NCBI GenBank assembly: GCA_025361935.1
Contig: JANYJB010000102.1
Span: 1 to 54,347, forward strand
DNA: 54,347 bases
Source of the DNA: Verrucomicrobiota bacterium
Lineage (GTDB): Bacteria; Verrucomicrobiota; Verrucomicrobiia; Opitutales; Opitutaceae
Direction of reading: 5' to 3'
The translations under genes and the position numbers were made by a program. Under the pieces are notes generated by a model, which worked only from the letters and a program-made list of their open reading frames with translations, was not told the DNA's origin and ran no database searches. Below, in pieces: positions 45,830-54,347 of the stretch (positions are counted from its first letter, which is position 1; the number at the start of each line of letters is the position of its first letter).

Positions 45830-48592
45830 TTACGGGCTCGGGTTGGAGCCGGGAGGAACCGGGTTGCCGATGAGGCTGCGCAGAAGGCTGGTGGGCCCGT
45901 AGGTGAAAATCCAGTCAGGTTTGGCCAGAGTGCCCTGCAGCTTCACTTCAAGGGCGTTGGAGAACGGGCTGAGCACGAGTTTCACGGGGCTGAGGACGAG
46001 GGATTTGTTTTCGTCGAAGGGGAAGATCTTCGCCTTGAAATCCAGCTGGTGGTCCTGAAGGCCGTAGTCGCCCTTGGCGTCGATGGCCGCGGTCGGTCCG
46101 CTGATTTTCATGACGCCGAATCGGACGCGGGGTCCGTCGACGACGAACTGGGTGTTGAGCGTATCCAGGGAGAAGCTGCTGAAATTCAGAACGACGGTTT
46201 TACGCAGAAGCTCGGAGAGGACGCCGAACAGATTGATCTGGCCAAGGTCTGCGCCGGTGATCTCCGCGCTTCCCTGGCCGTTGAAACCGTAGAAGTCGCC
46301 GTAGGGTCCCTCGGCTTTGAGGGTGAAGTTGAGGCGTCCGTTTTCCAGCCGCTGCCCGAGGGTTTTTTCGCCGGGTTTGGCGTTGGCTTCCGGCGTGAGA
46401 TTGATCGCGCGGATGGCCGCGCCGAGGCTGGCGTTGGCCATCGTGGCATTAAACGAAACGCGACGGTCCTTGTCTCCACCCCAAACTCTGGCGGAGCCGG
46501 TCACGCGTCCTTCGGCGAAGCCTACCGAGAGTGCGGGCAAATCCACCACGCCGTCCTGGAGACGTCCGGTGAAAACGAGGTCCGAAAGCGGGAATCCGTG
46601 GAAGGCAAACGCGCCGGTCGAGGCGAGGCCGATGGCGATGTTTTGGTGGGCGCCGCCTGGGGATGCCGGGCTTTCGGCATACCCCGCCAGCTTTAGCTGC
46701 GGCGCGTTGGCGAACCGGTAGGGGGAGAAAACCTCCGCGGCGTCCTTGCCGAAAAGCTGCTCCATCGTGGCTAGCGGCAGGCTGGAATCGATGGCGAAAT
46801 CCATGCGGCTCCACGTGTTTTTTTCGAGATTGCTGAGGCGCGTGAAAGCCCCGCCGGCTTCCTGCGCGCCTTGCGCGACCTTGAAGTTGAGCACGTCGTC
46901 CCACTGCGGGCGGACGAAGAGCCGCGTGCTCACCTTGTCAAACGGGGCGCCGCGCAGACCGGTGGCGCCGCCCTCCGCTTGCACGAAGACGCGCGTCGCC
47001 TCGAGGTTGCCCCAGCGGCCGGCGACATCCACGTCGGCCTGCGGCACGGATTTGGAGAAATCGAAGTCGTCCCAGAAATCCGTCCACCAATCGTGGAACC
47101 AGCCGGAGATGCCGTCGGGCCGGAGTCCGCCCGTGAGCAGAAAACGGAAGTCCATCGTCTTCGCATCCATCTCGTAGAGGCCGTGGGCGAGGCTTTCGCC
47201 TTGGCGCAGCACGAGGTTGTCGCAGAGCACGCTGCCGTCGTCGCGGTAGGTGAACTCGGTGCCGGTCTCGTCGAGGTGGACATCGCCGACGCGCACCGGG
47301 CCGCTGTGCAGGCGGCCTTCGGCCTGTTGCAGTTTCCAGCCGGGCAGAAAATCCGCCGAGGCGTGCAGCGCGGCGGGCACCGCCGGTCCGAGCAACGCGG
47401 ACAGATCATTGTTGGCGAAACCGCCGGCCAGGCCAAGCAGCGCGCCGTCGACCCAGCCGTCGAGTTCAACGCGGCCTGAGTTTTTTTGCAGGTCGAGCGA
47501 CGCGCCGACCTGCCAGGGTGAATCGGCGAGTGTGGTGGCGATGTCGGCCACCAGCCGTCCGTCCTTGCGAGGCGTGAGCATCAAGCTCGTCGGTCCGGCT
47601 TCGAGACCTTGCGCGGTTAGGGAGGCGAGTTGCAAGTCGAGCCGCCAGCGTAGCGCGGCAAGGGCGTCGTGGAGGGTTTGCTGGGCAAGCAGGTTGAAGC
47701 GCACGTTGTGCGCTGATCCGAATCCGGGGGCGTTTATCGCCGCGATGCGGCCGTCGCCGCGAACAAACACGGGGGACTCCCCGCCGACGGGCAGTTCGGC
47801 GTTGATCGTGAGCGCGCCCGTGGTCGCGTCCCGTATCTGCGGCACGCCGGAAGGGTTCACACTCGCCGCGCGGAGCGTGGCGCGGACGTTGGCGATGCGG
47901 TTGTCGGCGGGGGCGAGCTCGATGTCCAGCAAGGGCGCTTCGAGCGCGGAGAGCCGGGCGATGTATGCGGGGGCCTGGCGGCCGAGCCGCAGGTAGGCGG
48001 CCACGAGTTCGTCGAGCGATGCGGGCGGGGAAGACGTTTCTTGCGCGAGCGGGAGCCGCAGGGAGCCGTTGGCGGTCACGCAGAGGACGCCGACGCGGCC
48101 TGTGAGGTGGTTGATTTGAATGAGGCGGCCTTGCGGGATGAGCGTGAAGTCGAGGTCGCGCGCGAGTGTCTCGTCTTCGCCGGAGGCGGACGTCATCGCG
48201 GGCAGGTGGAGTTCGACGCCGGAGGCGACCACCATGCGCACGTCGAGGTTGCGCAACGCGAGTTCCCACGGGCTCAGCTTGAGATAAACGGAGCGGGCGG
48301 TGAACAGCGGGGTGGGTGTGGAGGCGGGGCCGAGGGCGACTTTTTCCAGAAGGATGCGTCCGGAAAGATCGAAGCGTGCGCGGGCGAAGGTGACTTCGAA
48401 GCCTTTCTCGGCGAGGCGGCGTTCGATGAGGCGGCGGACCGGGCCGGGCAGCGAGAGTTCGTGGGCGCGGATCGCGTGGAGCTGCAGGCCGGCCGTCGCG
48501 AGCATGAGCAGCCAAAGACTCCACAACGCCGCGAGGCAGCCCTTGCGGGTGCACCAGAGGCTGGCGTGCCAGGTGGAGCGGAGGAGTTTCAT
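45830..48592 (-). CDS. AsmA-like envelope protein
   Basis: 920 aa. N-terminal membrane helix (CLAALWSLWLLMLATAGLQL), then a very long beta-rich body typical of AsmA/TamB/YhdP-type bridge proteins. The C-terminal part (NGRLNFTLKAEGPYGDF, GSAEITGADLGQINLFGVLS, LKAKIFPF and FSNALEVKLQGTLAKPDWIF) matches the AsmA-like C-terminal region. Such proteins are thought to move lipids between membranes. It lies 24 bases after the DUF4340 gene and ends the exporter-type operon. The exact subfamily is not settled. Confidence 0.8.
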   Translation of the reverse strand: MKLLRSTWHASLWCTRKGCLAALWSLWLLMLATAGLQLHAIRAHELSLPGPVRRLIERRLAEKGFEVTFARARFDLSGRILLEKVALGPASTPTPLFTARSVYLKLSPWELALRNLDVRMVVASGVELHLPAMTSASGEDETLARDLDFTLIPQGRLIQINHLTGRVGVLCVTANGSLRLPLAQETSSPPASLDELVAAYLRLGRQAPAYIARLSALEAPLLDIELAPADNRIANVRATLRAASVNPSGVPQIRDATTGALTINAELPVGGESPVFVRGDGRIAAINAPGFGSAHNVRFNLLAQQTLHDALAALRWRLDLQLASLTAQGLEAGPTSLMLTPRKDGRLVADIATTLADSPWQVGASLDLQKNSGRVELDGWVDGALLGLAGGFANNDLSALLGPAVPAALHASADFLPGWKLQQAEGRLHSGPVRVGDVHLDETGTEFTYRDDGSVLCDNLVLRQGESLAHGLYEMDAKTMDFRFLLTGGLRPDGISGWFHDWWTDFWDDFDFSKSVPQADVDVAGRWGNLEATRVFVQAEGGATGLRGAPFDKVSTRLFVRPQWDDVLNFKVAQGAQEAGGAFTRLSNLEKNTWSRMDFAIDSSLPLATMEQLFGKDAAEVFSPYRFANAPQLKLAGYAESPASPGGAHQNIAIGLASTGAFAFHGFPLSDLVFTGRLQDGVVDLPALSVGFAEGRVTGSARVWGGDKDRRVSFNATMANASLGAAIRAINLTPEANAKPGEKTLGQRLENGRLNFTLKAEGPYGDFYGFNGQGSAEITGADLGQINLFGVLSELLRKTVVLNFSSFSLDTLNTQFVVDGPRVRFGVMKISGPTAAIDAKGDYGLQDHQLDFKAKIFPFDENKSLVLSPVKLVLSPFSNALEVKLQGTLAKPDWIFTYGPTSLLRSLIGNPVPPGSNPSP

Positions 48593-48616
48593 GGGAACGC
48601 GACCCGCGGGTCGTCG

Positions 48617-50620
48617 TCAGGGAGCGTGCGCGGGGGCTGGCGTCGGTTGCGGTGCGGCGGGTTCGCCGGGATCGCGCGGGCCGTAGGTGAGCGCCCAGAG
48701 GGCGTCGAGGAGCGTTTGCTCGACCTCGAAGACGACGTTGAACTCGGAAGAGCCGGCGAGCTGGGTGCCGCCGCCGACCCGTTCACTCAGGAAGAGGATG
48801 CTGGTGGTGGTTTGTCCGCCGGTGGCGCCGCCGAGTGCGAGGGTGGTTTCGAGTTTGTATTTCCAAGGTTTGGGCTGGCCGTCGACGAGCGTAGTCGGGG
48901 TGAAGGCGTCTCCCACGAATTGCTTGGTGCGGAGCGTGCGCAGTTGGGAGAGGAGATTGGCGAGGGCGGCGCGCCGGCTTTCCGGCTCGGCGGCGAACGC
49001 GGTCGCCCATGTCTCGCCGGCGGCGAGCTGGCGGGCGTAAATGGGGGTGTTGTTGTCGGTCGCCGTGAGACTGAGGCCGGTGATCTGGGCGCCTTCGGGG
49101 AGGGTGCGCAGGGTGCGGTCGCGGTAGAGGCGCGGGGCCACGGGGAGTTCGTTGAGGGTGTCCTCGGGCACGGCGTAAACAAAGGACTTTCCTTCCTCGC
49201 GGGCCTGCACGAAGCCGGTGGAGCTGCCGCTGATGGCGATCAACAGCGTGATCTGCGCGGGCGTGGCGGCGACGGTGCCGGTGGAGGCGGGCGCGAGGGT
49301 GAGGGTGATTTTGCGCGCGGGGAGGTTGAAGCCCCAGTTCTCAAGGTCGGCGCTGGAGGGCGCGTCACTAAGGAAACCGGACTCGGGCTTGCCGTCCTTG
49401 CCGAGATGCGGCGTGGACTGGAGGAGGACGAGGCGCTGGAGCAGGTGCTGGACGCGGTCGGCGTCGGCGGGAAGCGTCTGCGAACCCTGGTCGCCGGTGC
49501 GGAGCACGATCTGCCAGGAGGTGGAGCCGCCGGTTGGGGCATCCAGACGTTGCAGGGTGAAATCCGGGGAGAGGGAGATCGCGGTGACGGCGGCCGGGTC
49601 GAAGTCTAGGACGCGGGTGTCGCGGAGGGTTTCCTGCGCGCGATGGAGGGAGTTGGCGAGCTTGTTGGGAATTGTGGTGGTGAACACTTGGTCGCGGCCT
49701 TCGAGCTGGGCGTAGAACTCGGTGGCTTCCGGTCCGGGCGCGGCGACGGGCTGGCCGATGACAAGGGTCTCGCGGCGGTTGTTGCCCTCGAGCGTCACGC
49801 GGAGGGTGGAGTTATCCAAGCCGGTGCGTTCGGCGGGGGCCTCGGTTTTGTTGAGGAAACGGCCGACGCGCAGAGCGTTCAGGCCGACGACGGAAACCTC
49901 GACGGCGGCCTTGGACGCGCGGGTGACGATGGGGGCTTCGAAAGACCAGCGGGCCGCGTCGCGGCGGACGCGGACCCGGACGCTTTTGCCGTCGGGTGCG
50001 GGGATTTGCAGGCCGAGGGAGCGGACTTCGTAAACGGGGATGGTGAAGAGCGTGTCGGAGCGGAGTTGTTCCAGGCCCTGCTTGAGACTTTCGGCGAGGC
50101 TGCGGCCGACGACCTCGACGCTCTGTTTATCGGGTGAAAGCAGGTAGAGGCGGTTGCCTATTTTGGTGGTGTCGCCGAGGCCGAGCGTGGTGGTGACGGG
50201 GGTGCCGCCGGCGTTGACGGAGGCGCGGGTGAGGGCGAGGGTGAGGCTGGGCGGCTTGAGGCCGTATTCGGCGAGGCTCTGGCCGTTTTTGGCGAGGTCC
50301 TTTACGCGGAAACTGGTTTCGTTTTCGAGGAACTCGAGTTCGTGGATGATGCGCTTCACCGCGAAATCGTTGGCGGGCCAGTTGATGGGTGCGGTGATGG
50401 ACCAGGGGTCGCTCGTCCTGTCGCGGCCTAGGCGGAGCACGTCGCCGCTGGCGGTGTTTTTGATCTCGATGGCGGTGAGGCCGACGACCTCGTCGCCGAG
50501 GACTTTTTTGCGCGCGGCGTCGAGGGCGACCTCGATGTTGCGCTCGTGGCGGGTGTAGAGAATGACGGCCAGCAGCGCTACGTTCAGAAGGAGAAGGACG
50601 AGCGTGATTTTGGTGCGCAT
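48617..50620 (-). CDS. DUF4340 domain protein of an ABC export system
   Basis: 667 aa with an N-terminal membrane helix (ITLVLLLLNVALLAVILYT) and a large extracytoplasmic body. The DUF4340 core is visible: VGLTAIEIKN, WSITAPINWPANDFAVKRII, and a second repeat (EDRVQHLLQRLVLLQSTP-like segment at about residues 380-410). Proteins of this kind sit next to GldG-like genes and are considered part of gliding-related or exopolymer ABC exporters. It starts 25 bases after the GldG-like gene and precedes the AsmA-like gene. Confidence 0.85.
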   Translation of the reverse strand: MRTKITLVLLLLNVALLAVILYTRHERNIEVALDAARKKVLGDEVVGLTAIEIKNTASGDVLRLGRDRTSDPWSITAPINWPANDFAVKRIIHELEFLENETSFRVKDLAKNGQSLAEYGLKPPSLTLALTRASVNAGGTPVTTTLGLGDTTKIGNRLYLLSPDKQSVEVVGRSLAESLKQGLEQLRSDTLFTIPVYEVRSLGLQIPAPDGKSVRVRVRRDAARWSFEAPIVTRASKAAVEVSVVGLNALRVGRFLNKTEAPAERTGLDNSTLRVTLEGNNRRETLVIGQPVAAPGPEATEFYAQLEGRDQVFTTTIPNKLANSLHRAQETLRDTRVLDFDPAAVTAISLSPDFTLQRLDAPTGGSTSWQIVLRTGDQGSQTLPADADRVQHLLQRLVLLQSTPHLGKDGKPESGFLSDAPSSADLENWGFNLPARKITLTLAPASTGTVAATPAQITLLIAISGSSTGFVQAREEGKSFVYAVPEDTLNELPVAPRLYRDRTLRTLPEGAQITGLSLTATDNNTPIYARQLAAGETWATAFAAEPESRRAALANLLSQLRTLRTKQFVGDAFTPTTLVDGQPKPWKYKLETTLALGGATGGQTTTSILFLSERVGGGTQLAGSSEFNVVFEVEQTLLDALWALTYGPRDPGEPAAPQPTPAPAHAP

Positions 50621-50645
50621 GGAATGAGGGGAGGTTGGCGGCGGG

Positions 50646-52130
50646 TCAGCTTCGGCGGGTCCAGTAAACGATCGTGCCGAGGAGGGCGGCGGCGCCAGGA
50701 AGCAGAAGGAAGAGGCTGTAGCGGAGGTGCCGCAACTGGCTCTGGTTGAGGGAAAGCTGAAACTTGCTGATGGGGCGGATGGGGACGCTGAGATCGACGT
50801 CGCGATCGGTAGCCCAGTTCACGGAGGACATGAAGAGCGTGAGGTTGCCGATGACGCCGAGGCGGGCGTTGGCGATCCAGTCGGCGCTGCCGAAGGCGAT
50901 GACGCGTCCGCCGGGCACGCTGAAGGGAAGGTTGCCCTGGGCGGTGACGCGCTCGGAGGCGGTGACGACGGCGAGAACGTCGCCCTTGAGGTCCACGTTG
51001 GCGTCGAACACGGGCGCGCTGCGTTCGCGGTAGTTGTGCTCGCCCCACGACGAGGCGGGGTCGGAGCACACGAGCGGGGAGACGAGGAGGTTGTTGTCGA
51101 GCGGGCGGCCCGGATCGGGGCGGATGGAGCGGGAAAGGCCAAAGCGGAGCGGGATGCGGTAATCGGCCAGTTTTTTCGTGGTGGGATGTTCGGCACCGGA
51201 CTTGGTGGGCACGAGGATGAGGTCGCCGTTGTCGTTCTGCCCGGCGGAGCCGTTGTCGTAGATGACGACGTCGTCGGCGAGCAGGCCCCATTCGTAGAGC
51301 AGGTCGTCGAGGCCGTGGGGATACATGGGCGGGAGCAGGGCGAGGAGGCGGCCGGCGCGGTTGGACAGATACTGGCGCAGCATGTCCTGCTCCTCGGGGG
51401 TGTAGCGGCCTTGCGGGCCGGCGATCACGAGGGCGGAGGCGTCTTCGGGAATCCTGCGTTTCGCGGAAAGGTCGAGCGAATCGACGTCGAAGTTGCGCGA
51501 GATCAGCTCGCCTTTGAGCAGGGACAGGCCGCGGTCCGCGCTGACGTCGTCGATCTGCATCTCGCCGTGGCCCTGAAGAAAGTAGATTTTTTTGCGGGCG
51601 GGGCTGGAGACGTCGAGGATGGCGGCGGTGAAGGTCTTTTCGCCGAGGAACGCCTTTTTTTCCTGATCCTTGACGTCGTAGAGGTCGTCGAGTTTCACGA
51701 CGCGGCGCTTGTCGCCGCAGATGACGAGGATGATGTTGGCCTGCTCGATGCCGAGGGCCTCGGCGTCGCGCCGGCGTTGGAAAACATCGATGAATTCGGT
51801 GGTGACGCGGCCTTTGCCGTTGTTTTCGGTGGCGTAGCCGTATTCGCGGAGGAGGCTGTTGACGTCGCGGTATGCCTGGGCGACCTGTTCGTTTTCGCCG
51901 TCCTCGGTGAGGGTGACGACGATGCGCACGGGGACGTCGAGTTTCTTGAGGTAGGCGAGCGTCTCGGGCGAGAGCGAGTGGCGGTGGCTTTTCGTGAGAT
52001 CGAAGCGCCACGCATAGTGGACGGCGAGGGTGTTGAGCCCGGCGAAAAGCGTGACGAACAGGACGGCCTGCGCGATGAGGTTGAGAGTGCGGACCCAGCG
52101 GACGGTGCGGAAGCTTGCGGGGGCGCTCAT
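50646..52130 (-). CDS. GldG-like ABC exporter auxiliary protein
   Basis: 494 aa. N-terminal membrane helix (LIAQAVLFVTLFAGLNTLAV), extracytoplasmic domain with FDLTKSHRHSLSPETLAYLKKL, VTLTEDGENEQVAQAYRDVN, FLQGHGEMQIDD, and the glutamine-amidotransferase-like ASALVIAGPQGRYTPEEQDML, and a C-terminal membrane helix (YSLFLLLPGAAALLGTIVYW). This layout is that of GldG and its relatives, which act with a GldF permease and a GldA ATPase. It starts two bases after the permease stop. Confidence 0.88.
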   Translation of the reverse strand: MSAPASFRTVRWVRTLNLIAQAVLFVTLFAGLNTLAVHYAWRFDLTKSHRHSLSPETLAYLKKLDVPVRIVVTLTEDGENEQVAQAYRDVNSLLREYGYATENNGKGRVTTEFIDVFQRRRDAEALGIEQANIILVICGDKRRVVKLDDLYDVKDQEKKAFLGEKTFTAAILDVSSPARKKIYFLQGHGEMQIDDVSADRGLSLLKGELISRNFDVDSLDLSAKRRIPEDASALVIAGPQGRYTPEEQDMLRQYLSNRAGRLLALLPPMYPHGLDDLLYEWGLLADDVVIYDNGSAGQNDNGDLILVPTKSGAEHPTTKKLADYRIPLRFGLSRSIRPDPGRPLDNNLLVSPLVCSDPASSWGEHNYRERSAPVFDANVDLKGDVLAVVTASERVTAQGNLPFSVPGGRVIAFGSADWIANARLGVIGNLTLFMSSVNWATDRDVDLSVPIRPISKFQLSLNQSQLRHLRYSLFLLLPGAAALLGTIVYWTRRS

Positions 52131-52132
52131 GG

Positions 52133-52894
52133 TCAGCTGTGCAGGAGTTTCACTTCGATGCCGAGGATGCTGAAGATGAGCATGAGCACGCTGCCGCTCA
52201 GATAAAAGAGAACCTGGCGGGTGTCCACGATGCCTTGGCTGAAGTCTTCGAGGTGGCGGAACGTCCGCACGTAATCGAGCGCGGCGTGCAGCGGCTTCAT
52301 CGACGCGAGGTTCATCATTTCAAGCGTGGCCGCGTAGTTCAGCCCGATGATGAGCGCGAACAGAATGGTGAACGCGAGGATGCCTGCGACGGCCTGGTTG
52401 CGGGAGAGGGAACTGGCGAACACGCCGACGGCGACGTAAAACAATCCCGAGACGGCGATGAACAGGTAGCCGCCCATCATCGGTCCGAAGTCGAGCAGGC
52501 GCGGATCCTGCGCGAAGTGGTGGAGGATGTAGAAAAAACCGCCGGTTGAGGCCCAGAGGAAGAGATAGAGAAGGTAGGCGGCGGCGTATTTTCCCAGGAC
52601 GACCTCGGTGGTGGTGACGGGCGCGGTGAGCAGGGTTTCGAGGGTGCCGAGGCGGCGTTCCTCGGAGATGCACTTCATGGTGAGCAGCGGGACCATGAAG
52701 AGGACGGGTATCCAGAAAAGTTGAAAAAACACCGTGGCGGGCGAGGTCTCCTGCGCGGCCTTGCTGTAGTTGTCCAACACGCCGGAAAAGATGAAGCCCA
52801 TCAGCGCAAGGAACAGCACGGCGGCCACGTAGGTGCTGGCGTTGACCAGCAGCATGCGAAGCTCGTGGCTGAGGATGGTGAGGAAGTGTTTCAT
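52133..52894 (-). CDS. ABC exporter permease, GldF-like
   Basis: 253 aa with six membrane helices of the ABC-2 type (TYVAAVLFLALMGFIFSGVL; LFWIPVLFMVPLLTMKCISEE; YAAAYLLYLFLWASTGGFFY; GGYLFIAVSGLFYVAVGVFA). ERRLGTLETLLTAPVTTTEV is the typical cytoplasmic signature between the second and third helices. It lies 10 bases after the ATPase gene and two bases before the GldG-like gene. Confidence 0.92.
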   Translation of the reverse strand: MKHFLTILSHELRMLLVNASTYVAAVLFLALMGFIFSGVLDNYSKAAQETSPATVFFQLFWIPVLFMVPLLTMKCISEERRLGTLETLLTAPVTTTEVVLGKYAAAYLLYLFLWASTGGFFYILHHFAQDPRLLDFGPMMGGYLFIAVSGLFYVAVGVFASSLSRNQAVAGILAFTILFALIIGLNYAATLEMMNLASMKPLHAALDYVRTFRHLEDFSQGIVDTRQVLFYLSGSVLMLIFSILGIEVKLLHS

Positions 52895-52904
52895 GGAGTG
52901 CGGA

Positions 52905-53906
52905 TCACTTCGAAGAAGATTTCGGCGCGTCGATGGCTTCCCAGCCGCGTTTGGTGGCGGCTAGGAAAACGTCTTCGAGCGTGGGATGCACGCGGGTGAG
53001 CGCGCGCAGGCGGAGGCGGGTGTCGGCGGAGAGGGTGCGCATCAGCGTTTCGCCGAGGTCGCCTTCGCGAGTGGTCGTGAGGATGAGCTTGCGGAAGCCG
53101 GCGGCGTCGGGCGCGGCGGTTTCGGCGATGACGAGCGTCGGTTCCACGCGGGCGAGCGCTTCGGGCAGGGCGGTTTCGAGATCGCCGGAGATTTCCAAGG
53201 CGTAGCTGGAGTGGCCGAAGACCTCGCGGCGGAGATCGGCGGGCGTGCCTTGGGCGACGACGCGGCCCTGGTTGATGATGAGCACGCGGTCGCAGGTCAT
53301 CTCGATCTCGGGCAGGATGTGAGAGGAGATGATAACCGTCATGCGTCCGCGCAGGCTGGCGATGAGGTCGCGAACGATGAGGATTTGGTGCGGGTCGAGG
53401 CCGATTGTCGGCTCGTCCATGATGATGACGGGCGGCTCGGCGAGGATGGCCTCGGCGATGCCCACGCGCTGGCGGAAGCCTTTGGACAGCTTTCCGATAA
53501 TGCGGTGGCGGACGCGCTTGAGGTCGCAAAGCTCAAGGACCTCGTCGAGGCGGATGGAGAGCTTGGAACGGCCGAGGCCCTTGAGGCGTCCGCGGTAGTG
53601 GAGGTATTCGGAGACGCGCATGTCGTCCGGGAGCGGATTGTTCTCGGGCATGTAGCCGATGAACTTCTTCACCTCGTCGCCGTGGGTGGCGACGGAAAGG
53701 CCGCAGATGTTCACCTGGCCGGAGGTCGCGGGCAGGTAGCCCGTGAGGATGCGCATGGTGGTGCTCTTGCCCGCACCGTTGGGGCCGAGCAGGCCGACGA
53801 TCTCCCCGCGCTTCACAGTGAAGCTGAGATCGTTGACGGCGGTGAGGGAGCCGTAGGTTTTGACGAGGTGTTCGGCCTCGATGGTGAGTTCGGGAATTTC
53901 GGACAT
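52905..53906 (-). CDS. ABC exporter ATPase, GldA-like
   Basis: 333 aa from ATG 53906 (MSEIPELTIEAEHLVKTYG); an upstream start at 53960 adds residues outside the family. Seen: Walker A GPNGAGKST, Q-loop GYMPENNPL, signature LSKGFRQRVGIAEAIL, Walker B VIIMDEPTIGLD, and H-loop SSHILPEIE. The C-terminal ~110 residues form the extra domain of ABC-2 ATPases (RVEPTLVIAETAAP, LTRVHPTLEDVFLAAT). First gene of the Gld-like operon. Confidence 0.94.
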   Translation of the reverse strand: MSEIPELTIEAEHLVKTYGSLTAVNDLSFTVKRGEIVGLLGPNGAGKSTTMRILTGYLPATSGQVNICGLSVATHGDEVKKFIGYMPENNPLPDDMRVSEYLHYRGRLKGLGRSKLSIRLDEVLELCDLKRVRHRIIGKLSKGFRQRVGIAEAILAEPPVIIMDEPTIGLDPHQILIVRDLIASLRGRMTVIISSHILPEIEMTCDRVLIINQGRVVAQGTPADLRREVFGHSSYALEISGDLETALPEALARVEPTLVIAETAAPDAAGFRKLILTTTREGDLGETLMRTLSADTRLRLRALTRVHPTLEDVFLAATKRGWEAIDAPKSSSK

Positions 53907-53968
53907 GCGGCTTTGCGCGGGCGCCCGGCCATTAACACGGAGATTCGGCCCGGCGGGCAAGCCTCGTG

Positions 53969-54347
53969 TCAGGCGTCCCTGCCAAGTGTGACCTCGCCGG
54001 CGCGGAATCGTTCGGTCTTTCCATTGGCAAGACGCACGATGAGCGAGCCCTCGGCATCGAGGCCGGCGGCCGTGCCGCTGACGGTGCGCGTGCCTTGGAT
54101 GACCGTGACGGGCCGGTTGCGCAGCACATCATAGCGCGACCAGAGCAAGGGGAAGCTCTCTCGGTAGCTGCCGTCGATGAACGCGTCGTAGGCGCCGAGC
54201 ACGCGGCCGATGAGGGCCGCGGCAAAACGGTTGAGGTCGGGCAGCGCGCCGGTGGCATCGGCGAGCGAAGTCGCGGTGCGTTGCAATTCGCGCGGCAGGT
54301 CGGCGGTGCGGCCGTTGACATTCAGGCCAAGGCCAAAGGCGAGATCG
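53969..54347 (-). CDS. birA: Biotin--[acetyl-CoA-carboxylase] ligase, C-terminal part (start beyond window)
   Basis: Cut by the right edge; only the C-terminal ~125 residues are present, and the frame is open to the last base. The first visible residues, LAFGLGLNVNGRTADLP then QRTATSLADATG, match the conserved biotin ligase core (G-x-G-x-N-V-N ... A-T-S-L). The SH3-like C-terminal domain follows (RNRPVTVIQG, VSGTAAGLDAEGSLIVRLANG, GEVTLG). The enzyme would biotinylate carboxylases such as that encoded at 19973-23584. An internal ATG at 54286 is not the true start. Confidence 0.85.
   Translation of the reverse strand, partial: DLAFGLGLNVNGRTADLPRELQRTATSLADATGALPDLNRFAAALIGRVLGAYDAFIDGSYRESFPLLWSRYDVLRNRPVTVIQGTRTVSGTAAGLDAEGSLIVRLANGKTERFRAGEVTLGRDA

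Overview
The window is high-GC, gene-dense bacterial chromosome with no tRNA, rRNA, transposase or CRISPR visible. The best guess for the source is a member of the Verrucomicrobiota, probably the Opitutaceae. Reasons: a GldA/GldF/GldG-type ABC exporter cluster with a DUF4340 gene, a pseudopilin-like protein with the LRSIGTASLSYATDH type of sequence, a type III-like glutamine synthetase, PIN-PhoH, and mostly weak or absent Shine-Dalgarno sequences. This is inferred from gene content, not from a marker gene.

Region 1 (1-9.7 kb) holds mixed housekeeping and cell-envelope genes: a membrane-anchored subtilase, a cytochrome b562-like periplasmic protein, a PRMT-like methyltransferase translationally coupled to uracil-DNA glycosylase, a DTW-domain tRNA modification enzyme followed by purT, a low-GC pseudopilin-like orphan, an L,D-transpeptidase and an EamA exporter. 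Region 2 (9.9-16.2 kb) is a vitamin B12 block. Cobalamin-dependent methionine synthase (metH) diverges from a BtuB-like TonB receptor that is preceded by a cobalamin riboswitch. A PduO-type cobalamin adenosyltransferase and a small membrane protein at 34-35.3 kb extend the B12 theme. recQ follows the receptor.

Region 3 (18.3-30.9 kb) is the most striking: a minus-strand nitrogen-scavenging cluster. Its first unit runs substrate-binding protein, permease, ATPase, creatininase-like amidohydrolase, glutamine synthetase-like ligase, NikR-like regulator. Its second unit runs two DUF1989 proteins, a 1203-aa urea/guanidine carboxylase, and allophanate hydrolase. The two units share a near-identical operator (GTAAYAC-N14-GTAACAC) placed the same distance before each first start codon. 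The paired DUF1989 genes match characterised carboxyguanidine deiminases, so guanidine is a likelier substrate than urea. The regulator keeps three of four NikR nickel ligands but has Tyr in place of the Cys, so it may sense something other than nickel.

Region 4 (31-41.8 kb) holds a coiled-coil membrane protein, PIN-PhoH with a low-complexity insert, the B12 adenosyltransferase pair, a surface-repeat protein, peptide deformylase, a two-gene membrane/coiled-coil unit of unknown function, a dienelactone hydrolase, and a sulfatase-fold protein that has lost its catalytic cysteine and metal-binding aspartates. Region 5 (41.8-54.3 kb) has a large hybrid sensor kinase, then a minus-strand operon of an ABC exporter (ATPase, permease, GldG-like, DUF4340) and an AsmA-like protein. 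A biotin protein ligase gene is cut by the window end; such an enzyme would be needed to biotinylate the carboxylase of region 3.
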